Below, piece after piece: positions 27,352 through 56,530 of a DNA stretch of 64,000 nucleotides; the stretch's first letter is position 1; the number at the start of each line of letters is the position of its first letter. Under the pieces are notes generated by a model. That model ran no database searches. It was not told the DNA's origin and was given only the letters and a program-made list of their open reading frames with translations. Made by a program: the position numbers and the translations under genes. Origin of the DNA: Neocallimastix lanati (nom. inval.) (taxonomy: Eukaryota > Neocallimastigomycota > Neocallimastigomycetes > Neocallimastigales > Neocallimastigaceae); the NCBI GenBank assembly GCA_016946835.1, contig JACVTC010000030.1, forward strand, positions 175,001-239,000, read 5' to 3'.

Positions 27352-28057
27352 ATGGGATTATGTCATAGTAAGAGTAATGTTTTTCCTAGTACTCTAGAAG
27401 AAAAAGAAACTAATTCAATAATTAATAAACAAATTCAAGAAGAAGCAAAATTAAAAGAGAAAAATGATAATTGTTCTTATAAAGTATTATTATTAGGTAC
27501 AATATTTTAAGTTTAAAAATTTATTAGATTAAAAAATCTAGCAAAAATAAAATATTGGTAAAATTAATAAAACATTTTTTTTTAAATATATCTCTAAATT
27601 TATATAACTTATATAAAAATAATGTTATATATAAAGGCCCTGCTGATTCAGGAAAGGTATATTATATTACTTTCATTTTAAAATAATCATATAATAAAGT
27701 TCTAAAAAGTGGAATATAATAATAATATAATATATTCAGAAATATATATATTATATAAAAATATATATATTATATTGAAAATATATATAATATACTTAAA
27801 TATTTTTCTTTTTAATTTTTAATACTTTTGAAAATATGTACTTTTTTTATTTTAAAATCTAATAAAATTGTTATGTTTAATAGTCAACATTCTTAAAACA
27901 ATTACGAATTATCAATAAAATGCCATTAGAACAAGACGATATTGAAAATGCTAAATTTATTTGTATATCAAATTTATTAAGTTCAATGAAATTAATATGT
28001 CAAAATTTAGAAAAACTATCAATTAATCTATCGGATGAAAATAATAAAGTATAATAA

Positions 28058-28100
<43 letters not shown>

Positions 28101-29832
28101 TTTAATAATAAATTAACAAAATGCCAAAATGAATATTAACAACAATATTTTAAAAATTTAAAAAAACTTTAATTAAAAAAAAAGGAATATATTAATATTA
28201 TTATAAATAAGACAGATGAAGTTTTATCTGATTATAAAGAAAAAAAGTAAATTTTTAATATTTTAATTTATATTTACATTAAGTAATAAATATTATAATT
28301 ATTATTATTTATAAATCTATTAATGGAATATATAATAATAATTATAAAATTATATAAAATTTAAGGACAATTCCAGAAGATATAATGAATTCTTGTAAAA
28401 AATTATGGGAAAATGAAAATGCTATAAAAGAATGTATGAAAGTTGGAAATACAATAAATCTATTAGATTCAGCAGAATAGTAATTAACAATTTATAAGAA
28501 AAATATTATTTTCATATATAAAATTTCATTCTATAATGAGTATATTCTGACATTTTTAAAAATTTTAAATAAAATATAAAAAAATAAAATAAAATAATAA
28601 AGTTTCTTTAATAAAATGAATGATCTATTTGATCCCAATTATAAAACAACAAATGATGATATATTACATCAAAGAGCACCAACTCAACAAATATCTGAAA
28701 CATCTATACCAATTCTTGGTTCACCTGATTTTCTAAAGTAATATATATATATATAACAAATTCTCAATTATATTCATAATAAATAATTTAACATTTAATA
28801 TGAATGAATTTGAAATTTATTATTAATAATAACAACTAATCCAACTAATTTATACCATTTTTCTTAAAAAAAAAAAAAAAAAAAATACATCCATATATAT
28901 AATAATTTTTTAAAATAGTGTGTATGATTTTGGTGGTTCAAGATCTCAAAGATTGAAATGGGTTATTATTTTTTAATTAATTATTTTATGCTGAATAATA
29001 AAACTAAAATATATTCATAAAAATATAAATATTAATTCTATTATAATTTATTAATAAATATTAGGCTGCATTTTTTGATAATGTCGATCTTATGATATAT
29101 ATATTTGCAATTAGTGCATATGATCAAGTATATATAATAAATAATTTAAACTTCTGATGAACATTCTTATATTATCACATTATCAATATAAATCATTATA
29201 TTAAATAAATTAATTACAATATTATATATAATTTTATAATTATTATTGTATATTTTTAATATTAATAATAAAATTAAAAGAACTTATTAGAAGATCCAAC
29301 TGTAAATAGATTAAAAGATGCAGAACAATTATTTAAACAACTATCAAGAAATAAGATTCTATGGCATAAAAATATAGTAATTTTCTTTAATAAAATAGAT
29401 ATATTTAAGAAAAAGTTAAGTACTTCTCCTGTATCAAAATATTATCCGGATTATTCAGGTGAATGATAATAAAAATCTTAAAATCATTTCAAAAAAATAA
29501 AATTATTTGATAATTTAAATATTATAAATAATTTATTTAAAAAAATTAATCATTTAAACATTTTTATTTATAAATTATATATGATTCTTTGCTTTTATTT
29601 TTTTATAATAAATTATAATATTCATTTTAAATATTTTATTATAGGAGGAGATGATTATGCAGAAGCAGCAACTTTTTTCGCCAAAAGATTCCTAAAATTA
29701 AATGCAAATAAAAATAGAACAGTCTCAACGCATTTAACATGGGCAACGGATACAAGACATTGCTCCACTATTGTAAAATTAACAATTCAATCACTTCAAC
29801 AATATGCTCTAAATAAAGCTGGTTTAACATAA
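27352..29832 (+). CDS. Heterotrimeric G-protein alpha subunit, 10 exons
   Basis: Exons 27352-27496, 27637-27656, 27884-28048, 28185-28246, 28366-28479, 28603-28737, 28919-28961, 29065-29127, 29281-29458 and 29645-29832 give 370 aa. It is a guanine-nucleotide switch that couples membrane receptors to effectors. The start MGLCHS has Gly2, Cys4 and Ser6, fitting myristoylation/palmitoylation and plasma-membrane attachment. G1 is GPADSGKST at 49-57 (family norm GAGESGKST). The helical domain ends in LLDSAEYFF. Switch I keeps the arginine finger (R193) and T196 but reads APTQQI instead of VPTTGI. Switch II reads DFGGSRSQRLKW at 217-228, with Ser221 where catalytic Gln is expected. G4 NKID is at 286-289. 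G5 reads TWATDT at 340-345 instead of TCATDT. The C-terminus NKAGLT lacks the cysteine modified by pertussis toxin. It is a divergent paralogue, probably with slow GTP hydrolysis (inference). Confidence 0.93.
27637..27656 (+). other. 20-nt micro-exon coding the G-alpha P-loop
   Basis: Bounded by AAAG on the left and GTATAT on the right. It supplies PADSGK of the phosphate-binding loop; the preceding exon ends in the first base of the loop glycine codon and the following exon starts with the Ser-Thr of the loop. Without it the protein has no P-loop, so its inclusion is required for nucleotide binding. Confidence 0.9.
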
Positions 29833-30056
29833 TTTTATATCTAAATTTCACAGTAATTAATTAAAAAACTATACAAACTATTTTGTCATATTATATTTTA
29901 TGTTAACATATCTTATCAATTTGGTTAAAACCTTTTTTTTCTATTTATTTAAAAAGGCCATATAATATATATAATTCTTAATATAATATTTTAAAATTAA
30001 AATATTATATATTGTTTTATTAAAAGTTATATTTGTAACGTAAAATGAAGTAACAA

Positions 30057-30117
<61 letters not shown>

Positions 30118-30914
30118 TCAATAAATTAAAATAATATGAATAGATTATAATTACAATATAAAGTATATTTGTAAGAATTCTTTTTAAATATATATTCATA
30201 TTTGAAAAAAAAAAAACATTGATATATGAATATATTTATAATATTTATATCTATAGAATTTAGCATTTAATTACTAAAAGTTAAAAATAATTAAATTTTA
30301 GAAAAAAAATTATAAAAAATTATTTATATTAAAATTTTGGTTTATAATTTTTTAAAAAAAAGAATATTAATATAATATTATAATGAAATTATAATCATTA
30401 TATAGGAATTTTTTTATTTTACTTCTAAATAAAGTGTATTTTAAAAATTTCAATAAATATTAACATTAATTTTTTTCAGTGGTAAATCACATTAATTAAA
30501 TATCTTTAATATATATATAATAAAATAAAAATAATTGTTAAGAAAATTATTTTATTTTTTTTTTTTTTTTATAATTACTAAATGTCTTTTTTTAATATAT
30601 GTATATATATTCAAAATATATATAACATTAACTATAGAAATACAGAGAAATATTAATTATTTGTTTATTGAATTTTTATTACATATAGAATTAATTAAAA
30701 CTATGAGTATTAGAAAAAAAATAAGTCATTGATTTAATTATAACTAAAATTGTATAAAAATTTTTTGTTTATTGAATTAATTATTTAAAAAAAATATATA
30801 TATATTTTAATTATAACTTGTAGTATCAAAATGAATATTATAAAATATTAACTTTAATTTTTATAATTAAACATAAATAAAAATTTTTAACGAATAAATT
30901 ATATATATAAAAAA
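29833..30914. other. Intergenic between convergent genes
   Basis: Tail-to-tail spacer of 1.08 kb between the G-alpha gene and the dynein gene; both 3' ends lie here. It contains an (AAT)n run at 30058-30117 and no gene. Confidence 0.7.
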
Positions 30915-46169
<15,255 letters not shown>

Positions 46170-46239
46170 TTTGATTAATTTTTCTAGTCATAAAGTACAG
46201 AATTAAAAAAAAAAAAATGATAGTATATATCGAAAATTG

Positions 46240-46292
<53 letters not shown>

Positions 46293-49200
46293 ATAATAAT
46301 AATAATAATAGTAATAATATAACTCAAATGTAATATAATATGTTGGTATATTTCATTATTTTTATATTATTAATCCATTCTTTTTTTCTTATTCCTCTTC
46401 TTTATATATATATACTATTAATATTAATTTGGAAGAGAAAAGAAAACTTGGATATGTTTTATTATTTCGTTTACATAAATAAATTTAAATAATTACAATT
46501 TTTTTTTTTTTTTTAATAAATATTTAATCAAAAAAAAAATTTTAATTACTTTAATAATTTTATTTTAATAATCTTTGAAAAAAAAAAAAAAAAAAAAAAA
46601 AAATAGTAAATAATAAAAGTTAAAATTTATTTTTATTGTTTTTATTGCAGAAAATTAAATAGAAAAATACTATTCCAAGTTTTTTTTTTTCTTTTTAACA
46701 GATTATTTATTTAATTGTTCAATTATTCATTAATAAAAAATTTATTATAATTTAACTAAGAAGCATGGATAAATGAAATTTTCTATATATTATTGAAAAT
46801 AATAATTTTTAAAATATAAAATTTAATTAATCGTAGTATTTTCAATACTATTAATCAGGAATCTGTCACTCTACATACTAATATATATATATATATATTT
46901 ACTTTTAAACTAAAAATATACTAAAAAATTCAATAAACCATAGTAAATGTTATAAAAGAAGAATAAAAACATTTAATAATATATTTCATTATAAATTATA
47001 TTCATATAAGTTTTTATAATTTTTTTTTTTGTAAATTTTTTTTAATACTCGTTATTTATACTATTCTTATTTAATGGTTAAATTTTTATCTATTTTTAAA
47101 AACCATTCATTATGCATTATCATATATATTTTCTTTATTAAGTAACTTCTGCAAGGAACTCTTTATAATATCATAATTATTATTATCATAGCTGTTATTG
47201 TTATATTATTATTATAATCATTATTGTAGTTGTTATCATTACAATATTATTTTTATTTTCATTATCATTAAATTACTATCATTATTATTGTTATAATTAT
47301 ATATATATATATATTTATATATATTATTATTATTTTATTTTATTATTTTACTTTTATTATTTTATTGTTATTATTTTATTATTTTATTATTATTTTATTT
47401 TTATTATAATTTTTATTATTATTATTAATATTATTATTATTAAAACAAGTTTTAATTATTATTATAATTATTATTAATATTATTATTATTATTATTATTG
47501 TTATTTATAATATTAACTTGTTAAATACAAGTTTAAAACCTATTTTACTTTATTGCAGTATTTTTCTTTTATATATATATATATATACATTTCTTTTTTT
47601 CCATCCATAATTTCCAATAAAATATTTTTAATAGTTTCTTCTGTTTTAATATAATTTACATAAATTAAGATATAAATTTCAATTACTATTAATATATTAA
47701 TAAATATATATTTATAAAAATTTAACCTATAGTTACTTCTATCATCTCTCTTAATTATTTTATAATTGTAAAGTATTGGGACTAAAGATTTTACATTATC
47801 TTCATATTAATAATTATATTTTATATTATTAAATATCACATTTGAAATTTTATTTATCAGTTAGCATTGATTATAATAAAGATCGATTTAATATGTGTAA
47901 ATCTTTATATATATATATATATATAGAAATCTTAATAATAATATAATGAATAATGAATTTTATAAAAATTCATACCTTAGATTATTACATATAATGATGA
48001 ATCATCGACTGTTCTTAAATAGTTATAATATAAATTTTAATACAATTAAACTTTTAACAATTTTGTATGAAAAATTAATTTGTTTATTTTTATATGAAAT
48101 TAATATAGAATCTGTAGTAATTCATATTATTAAATTTAAAATCAAATCAAAAAGAAAGTATATTTTTATAAAAAAAAAAAAAAAAAGAAAGAAAAAAAAA
48201 AATCTTTTAATACGAGATATACTCTCCAGAAGGAAAATATTATTAATTATGTTTTTTAATACGAAAAATGGAATAATAAATAAAAAAAAAAAAAAAAAAA
48301 ATATGTAAATTGCTTTAAATTAATATATAGACTATTTATATTAGTCAAATTAAATGGAGGATATACTTTATAATATTATAAAAAAAAAAATATTAATAAA
48401 CGAAATATACTTTCCAGAAGGAAAATATTATTAAATAATTATTAATTATGAATTTTAAAAACATTTTATTGTATAAATTATTTGATTTTCTATTTTTTTT
48501 TTTTTTTTTTTTAATTTTAATTATTATACACTTAAAAAAAAAAAAAAAAAAAAAAAAAATATTACTAAAACAAATATTTTTTTATATGAAGTTAAATATA
48601 TAAACATATACTATTTCTCTTATATTCTTATTTTATTTTGAATATAATCATAATACTATTTAATTATTAAATATTAAATAAATAAATTAATATTAATAAA
48701 TTAATCAAAATAAAAAGTGTGCTATGTGTTACTGATGGAACATTTTGAGTTATTTATATAAGAAGGTCTATTCGCTTTTCAAAAAAAAAAAAAAAAAAGG
48801 AAATCTTAAAATAAAAAAAAATAATAAAAATATAAATATATTTATTTAATAGAATCACATGATTAACGGTCTATTTATTTTTTTTTTTTTTAATTATTAA
48901 AAAAAAAAAAAAAAAGATTAATTAAAAAAAAATTTTTTTTTTATTTTGAAATGAAACTCGGTTTTAATTAATCATTTTGAAAAGTTTTTTTTTTTTTTTT
49001 TTTTTTTTTTTATATTTTATTTTGACCATTATTTATAAGTATACTTTCATTTTTGATTTTTTTTATTTATTTTAAGTTATTGTTAATTATTAATTTATTT
49101 ATATGAATAAAATAAAAGTAAAAAGAAAAATAAGAAAAATGAAGATTCATATTTTCTTTTGTATAAAATTATTTCTCAGTTCTTTTAAAATTATAAATAT

Positions 49201-51249
49201 ATTTTAAATATTCATATAAAATTTCTTTTTTTTTTTTTTTTTTTTAATTAACTCTATTATAATTTTTATATCATTTTTTATAAAAATATTAATTAAGTAA
49301 AATATCAATATTTCTTTGTTTTTATTTTTGTTTAGTTTTTAACTCAAATTAATAATTATTTTTATTTTGTTTTAATTTTATTATATTTAAGATATTTTTA
49401 TGTGATATTTATAAATATATATATATATATATATTTATGTATATCACAAAAGAAAGTAAAATATCATAATGATTAATAATAATAATAATAATAATAATAT
49501 ATACATATTTAAAATTATCTTTTTATATTTCTTTTTAATTAAAAACATAAATAATAATAATAAAAGTAATAGCAATATTATTATTATTACTAATTATTAA
49601 TTGTATTGTTATATAATTTTATCTTATTAAATAAAATTTTAAAATTAATTTTACTCTATTACAGTAATTTTTTTTTTTTTTTAATTCTTTCCTCTTCTTT
49701 CAATTTTCACTTTTAATCTCTTCTAATATATTAACCAATTTTTTTTTTTTACTTTTTCCATTTGGCTTTAGAAGCATTTAAGCATTTCAAAAAAAAAAAA
49801 ATTATAATAATAATAATTAATAATAATTAATTAATAATAACAATGATAGTTTTTAAGATTATTAAATAAATTAAATTCAATGTCATTATGAAAATGACTA
49901 CTACTCCTCATAGAATGTATATTACGTATATATTAAAATTAAAGCATAATATATTAAGTTTATAATTAAAAAAACATTAAATTATTAAATATTAATAAAA
50001 AAAAATATGAATAAACCAAATAATATATATAAATTTTAATTTTAAATATTAAAAAATTATATTTATTAAATATTAATTTTAATAATATAATAATTTTATG
50101 ATGATAATTAAATTTTATTTTTTATAGAGATGGTACTTTTTTTATTTTTTTTATTTTTTTTAAATTTACTTTAGAGTCATCGTCAATTTATATTTATATT
50201 TTGAAAGAGCAATAAAATAAATAAAGGGTATAAAAATATTTTTTAAATATTGTTTTTAATGAAATTAGTGAAGAAAAAAAAATCAGTATATTTGTCATAA
50301 AAAAGAAATATATATAAATATATAATTTTTAAAAATAAACACTATATCATATTCTGTAATAAATAAAATATTATGTAATCAGAAATTATTTTTACCTTTT
50401 CAATTAATATCTAAAATATAAAATAATATTTCATAAAAAAAATAAAATTTTTTTACTATTAAATTGATTTTGATAATAAAATATATATATATACATATAT
50501 ATATATATAACGTATAATAAGATATTATTAATGCAAACAAAAAAAAAAAAAAAATGTTAAAGTGTTTTTAATTACATGGATAGAAAATTTTTTTTTGAAA
50601 TTTCAATCTTTCGTTTAAAATTTTATAAAGTAATCTTAATCATTTTATATATTTAATATATATAGAGTTAAATGAAATATTAAAAAACAAAACGAGCATT
50701 CATAAATAAAAATAAAACTAAATATATTATATAACAAATATATTAATTATTACATTAATAAAAAATCATAATTTCTGTTTAAAGAAATATGAAAAATGTT
50801 TCATTAACATGAAACAAACCATGTTTAATATAATACATCTTTTCATGTCATTAAATAATGCATAAATATAAATACTAAATTAATTACTTTGATGATTTGA
50901 ATAGCTCAAAGAATATATATTTGTAGTATAAAAAACTAACAATTATAATGTTTATGATTAATTAACATTAAAAATTTAAAAATTTTGCATAACTAATTAT
51001 TTATTTATTTATTTCACAATTTTTATAATATATATAAAATTTTATTTTTGATATTTATAATAACAATGCTTTAATATATATATATATATATTTACATATG
51101 TACCTTATTCATACAGAAAAAAAAATAATAGACAATTAATTAAAAGACAAAAATATAAACAGCATACGTCAAACGATTTTTTTTAAAACTGCAATATATA
51201 GAAATATATAGAAATAGATAAAATTTTTTATCGTTTGCTTATTATCAGT
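46170..51249. other. Divergent intergenic region, dynein / TLDc
   Basis: This 5.1 kb separates two genes transcribed away from each other, so both promoters lie here. It holds many A- and T-runs (for example about 46253-46290 and 48988-49010), ATT-rich repeats at about 47170-47560 and a local duplication at 48211-48450. A 120-codon open frame at 47946-48308 is Lys/Ile/Asn low-complexity, has no family resemblance and overlaps the duplication; I do not call it a gene. Confidence 0.65.
48211..48450. repeat. Diverged direct duplication of about 40 bp
   Basis: 48211-48251 and about 48399-48450 share CGARATATACTYTCCAGAAG followed by GAAAATATTATTAA and a closing ATTAATTATG. The right copy carries an insertion of about 11 bp. 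Both copies are preceded by an A-run. Confidence 0.7.
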
Positions 51250-52119
51250 ATGGAAAACGAAAATTCTGAAATACCAGCAGAAATCGAAGTTGTCAAGAAA
51301 GAATCTGTAGAATCTCCAACAAATGTTACCACAGATAATAGTGAAAATGCACCAATACTTCAAAATGAAGCTAATACCCCTTCGAGTCATCGTCCAGAAA
51401 CAACAGGTTTAAATGCAGATACAAAAGAAGAAGGAAACCCCGAAAATAAGGAAAGTACGGAAAATAAAGAAAATAACGATAGTTCTAACAATAGTAATAA
51501 TCCTGTCATAACTGTTGAAAACCAAAATAATGATGAAAATGATAATGTTACTTCACCGATCGAAAATAATGATGCTGCTTTACCAGTAAAAGATAATAAT
51601 GAAAATAATAGTAATGATATAGCACCACCTGTCAAAAATAATGAAAGCTCAACACCTACTACTGCATTACCTGAAATTAACATCGAAGAAAATATTGATT
51701 CACCATCAAACGAAAATAATGAACCAATTTTATCAGTTGAAAGTAAAAATAATAATAATAATAATAATAATTATGAGCAGAAAGAAATTATACCAGTACA
51801 AATTAATGAAGAAGAATTACCGATTATTAATCTTGATGCTAATAATGATAGTGTCGTTAATGATCATCTTTCATCTAATAGACTTCAGCCTATTAATACT
51901 GATATTAAACAAGTACAATCTGCAAATTCAGCACCTATTAATTCAACAGGTAGCGCTGGTGAAGTCATTACCAATGCCTGGACTTCTGTTTCAAATTATT
52001 TATGGTCATGGTTTGAACCACAACCAGATCAACAACAACAAAACACCGTTACAAGTGGACCTAAATCAGCACCATTACTTTCAACCGATACTTCTTCCTT
52101 ATTAAATGCTACCTCTAAC

Positions 52120-52163
<44 letters not shown>

Positions 52164-52820
52164 CCAACAAGCCGAAAATGGAACAAGTTATTATACAAGT
52201 TTGTTTAGCTCCTTTTTTAGTCGATCAACTACTACTGAAGATTCTAATACAAATACCCTTACATTAAAAGAGAAATCTAGTAGTAATAGTCTTTCATCCT
52301 CACGTCTTAATCTATTAAGTCAACAAGCTATGATGTCTTCAATTAAATTTATTGGTAGAGAGGAGCAAGAAGATGTTCAACCTATTATTAATCATGAATT
52401 AACCGATTATCTTCGTCCTCACCTACCTATTTTACAACGTGAATCCAGTAAATGGCAACTTCGTTATTCTACAGCTCAACATGGAATCAGTTTAAATACT
52501 TTATATCAACAAGTTAATGGAGCTGGTCCACTTTTATTAGCCATTCGTGATACTGAAAGCAATGTAAATCTTTTTTTTTTTTTTTTTTTTTTTAATCAAA
52601 TTAAACGTGATAATAATTAGTAGATTAGACATGTTTTATTTTTATTTTTATTTATTTTAATAATAATAATAATAATAATAATAAATTAAATTTTATTCAA
52701 ATTAATCACAGGTCTTCGGTGCCTATGTTTCTGAACCCTTCCATATTTCTAAAGGATTTTATGGAACAAGAGAATGGTATGTATTAATGAATAACTTATT
52801 AATATTAAATTATAAATATA

Positions 52821-52860
<40 letters not shown>

Positions 52861-53750
52861 TATCTAATAATTTCTTTTCTTTTTCTTTCTTTCTTTTTTT
52901 TTTTTTTTTTTTTATAATAGTTTCCTATGGAAATATGTTAAAGGAGGTTTAAAGATGTATCCAACTTCCGGTTCTAATGAATTCTTTATTCACTCTGAAG
53001 CCGATTATATTGCCATTGGTGGAGGGTAAATAGCTAAGAAGTTATATATATATATATATATATACATATATTTTTATAATTATAATAATAGTTATAAAAA
53101 AAAAAAAAATAAAAATAAAAATAAAAATAAAAATAAAAATAAATAAAATAAATTTAATAATAATTTATAGCAATAAAATATTTTTTTTAATAATAATAAT
53201 AAAAACAATAATTATTATAAAAAATAAAAAAAAAAAAAAAATAAAAAAATAAAAAATAATAAAATATTAAATATTAATAATAGTATTGTTTATATAAGAT
53301 AATTTTAATAATAATGATAATCATCGTATTAACTATAAAAGATAGTTTTAATAATGATAATCATCGTATTAACTATAAAAAATAGTTTTAATAATGATAA
53401 TCATCGTATTAACTATAAAAAATAGTTTTAATAATAATAATAATAATAGTATTAACTATGAAAGATAGTTTTAATAATGATAATAATAAAAAAATTTTAA
53501 TAACTATAATAATAATGATAATAAATAGCTTTAATAGTAATAATAATTAATAATAGCCATAATTGTAAAATATGACTTTTTTAATAATGATCATTACAAA
53601 AATTACAAAAAAAAACAAAAGTTTTTTCAACAATAATAATATTATAGTTTTAGTAACAATGATGATGATGATGATGATGATGATTATAAAAAATAGTTTT
53701 ATTTATAAATATGATAATAATTATATACAATCATTTTAATGTTTAACAGT

Positions 53751-53791
<41 letters not shown>

Positions 53792-54254
53792 GGAGTTTTA
53801 ATGATAATAATATTAATAATAATTAAGACTGCTTAAATTATCATCATAATAATACTAACTAAATATTATTATTTTTTTTTTATATAAAATTTTATTTAAA
53901 TATATATATTAAGTAATGGTAATTATGGTTTATATATTGATGAAGGTAAATAACAAATATTATTATTATTATATAAAATTCAATATTAATAAAATAATAT
54001 AATGAATTCATTGAATTGAATATTAATTAATAATAAATTCTAAATAAAATAATAAAAATATTTAAATTTATTATGTTATTATCTAATATATTAACTATTA
54101 TCTATTATATATGTATTAATTAATTAATTAATTAATTTCAATAGATATTCAAAATGGACAATCTTCTGAATGTACCGCCTTCTTTAATGAACCATTATCT
54201 TCATCGGTTCACTTTCAAATTCTTTCATTAGAAATTTGGTCATTTGAAATGTAG
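51250..54254 (+). CDS. TLDc domain protein (OXR1-like), 5 exons
   Basis: Exons 51250-52563, 52712-52776, 52921-53025, 53914-53945 and 54145-54254 give 541 aa. The first 370 or so residues are low-complexity, rich in Asn, Ser, Glu and Pro, with an Asn tract at about residues 290-306 coded by AAT repeats. Two aromatic islands (AWTSVSNYLWSWFEP and SYYTSLFSSFFSR) interrupt it. The TLDc domain covers about 380-541: the LTDYLRPHLP start, WQLRYSTAQHGISL, GPLLLAIRDTESN, FGAYVSEPF, GTRECFLWKY, YPTSGSNEFF, YIAIGGG, GLYIDE and the closing SLEIWSFEM. TLDc proteins in other eukaryotes act in oxidative-stress resistance and bind the vacuolar ATPase; that role here is inferred from the family only. The track frame begins 15 nt earlier at a TTG; the first ATG is at 51250. 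Confidence 0.93.
53290..53480. repeat. 40-bp minisatellite of hairpin units in TLDc intron 3
   Basis: At least three near-identical 40-bp units start at 53327, 53367 and 53407, with decayed copies on both sides. Each unit contains AACTATAAAAAATAGTT, a small palindrome, and AATGATAATCATCG. It lies inside the longest intron of the gene (53026-53913). Confidence 0.85.
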
Positions 54255-54362
54255 AATAGAAAAAAAAAAAAAAAAAAAAAATAAAATAAAAAATAAAACT
54301 ATAAATATAAAATAAAAATAAAAAATAGTAATAATAAAATTTTTATTAGAATTATAAATATT

Positions 54363-54414
<52 letters not shown>

Positions 54415-56159
54415 AAAAAATATTCACAATAATAAATAATTATAATTTATTAAAATATAAATATTATATAAATATATATAAATATATAAAACTTTTATAA
54501 CTTTTATATATATAAAATGTTATATATATAAAATAATAAATAATAATAATAATAGCAATAAATTAATAAAACAAAAAATATATATGTATAACAAATAAAA
54601 ATAAAACATATATTTATATTTTTTTTTTTTTTTATTTATATTTAAATGTAGATATATAAGTATTCTTACCTATTAAATAAATAATTATGGTATATAATTT
54701 TATATAATTTTTATAAACTTTTTTATTTTACCTTTATTTTTTTTTTTTTTTTATTTTTTATTTTATTTAAATTAAACAAATTTTATTTATTTAATTTGTA
54801 TTAAAAAAAAAATAAAATAAAAAATAAAAAAAAAAAAGAGCTTTTTATTATTTTAGTCAGTACAGTTACAGTTAAATAGTTAAATATATAATTATTTTAA
54901 CAAATTAAAAAAAAATAATAATAATAAAAATAATAAAAATAATAAATTAATTAACTATATAAATTTTTTTCTTTCTTTTTTTCTTTCAATCTATTTGCTT
55001 AAGAGAAAAAAAAAAAAAAAAAAGAGAGAGAGAGAGAGAGAGAAAATACATTTATAAATATAGTGAACTACTTTAAATTAATTATTAAAATATAGGTTTT
55101 AACTTTATATAAAATTTTATTATTTCTTAAATTGTTTTATTATTTTATTATCTAATAATAATTTAATAATTAATATATATAACGTAATAACATAATTAAA
55201 TAACTTTATACATAATAATATAAATTATTAAAGAATAGAATAACTTATAATTTAGTAGTAGTAAATAAAGAATTTATTACATAGTGGGGAGTAGAAGCAA
55301 ATGAATAATTAATTAAAAATAGATAATAAATAATAATAAATAAAATAATTAATAGTAATAAGTAATAAAAATAGATAAAATAAAATCAATAAAATATAAA
55401 TCAATATTAAATAAAGTATATCTACACTTTATGAAAAAAAGTAATAAAGTATTCAACATTGAGTTAACAATTTTAAAACATTTAATATTAAACTGTTAAA
55501 AAAAAAAAATTGTTAAATAATTATAACTTTTTTTTTTTTTCTTTTTTTTTTTTTTTTTAATACATGAAAAGTTAACTTAAATTATGGTTACACAAATGAA
55601 TGTTATTTTAATAATAATTAAATAATTAAATAATTATAATAATATAAAAAAATATTTTATTTTTTTTAAAAAAAAATAAAATTAAAAATAAAAAAAATAT
55701 TATATAATTAAAAAATATATATATAATATAAAATACTTTTTATATTTTATATATCTTATTATATTTTTTATATTTTGTATATCTTATTATATTTTTTATA
55801 TTTTATATATCATTATATTTTATATATTTTATATATCGTAATTATTTTTTATTTTCTTAATTTTATATTGGTATATATATCTATATATATATAAATTAAA
55901 TTATTATTTAATAATAATAATTTTAGAAAAATTATCATAAAAAAAATATAATACAAAAAATTGTTTATTAGAAAAAAAAAAAAAACAAAATACCATAAAT
56001 AATTCAAAAGAACGAAAGAATTGATAAAATACATATATATATATATATTTAATAAATACTTTTATTATTTATATACAAAGTTTTATATATATTGATATTA
56101 ATTTTATAATGTTAAATATATATATCTATTTTAATTTTATCATCATATAATAATTTTTT

Positions 56160-56530
56160 TTTTTTAATTTTATTATTTTTTTTATTATATCCTATCCTAT
56201 TTTATTTTATTTTATTTTATTCAATCTGTACTTTATATTTAATATTCTACTATTTATTTTATTTTATTCAATCTGTATTTTATATTCATATTTCTACTAT
56301 TTATTTTATTTTATTTTATTTTATTTTATTTTATTTTATTTTATTTTATTTTATTTTATTTTATTCAATCTGTACTTTATATTTATATTTCAACTATTTA
56401 TTTTATTTTATTCAATCTGTACTTTATATTTAATATTCCACTTTTTATTTTATTTTATTTTATTATATTCAAATCTGTACTTTATATTTATATTTCTTCT
56501 ATTTATTTTATTTTATTTTATTTTATTGCT
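56160..56530. repeat. TTTTA pentamer array with repeated CAATCTGTA motif
   Basis: Runs of TTTTA pentamers alternate with about five copies of a unit containing CAATCTGTACTTTATATTT and TATTTATTTTATTTTA. Unit spacing varies with the pentamer number. Confidence 0.85.

Noticed and set aside
47946-48308. 120-codon open frame between dynein and TLDc genes
   Set aside because: Composition is Ile/Lys/Asn low-complexity with homopolymer Lys runs, it includes duplicated non-coding sequence and resembles no family.
55024-55041. (GA)n as a promoter element
   Set aside because: It is short, isolated in a gene desert, and no gene starts nearby.
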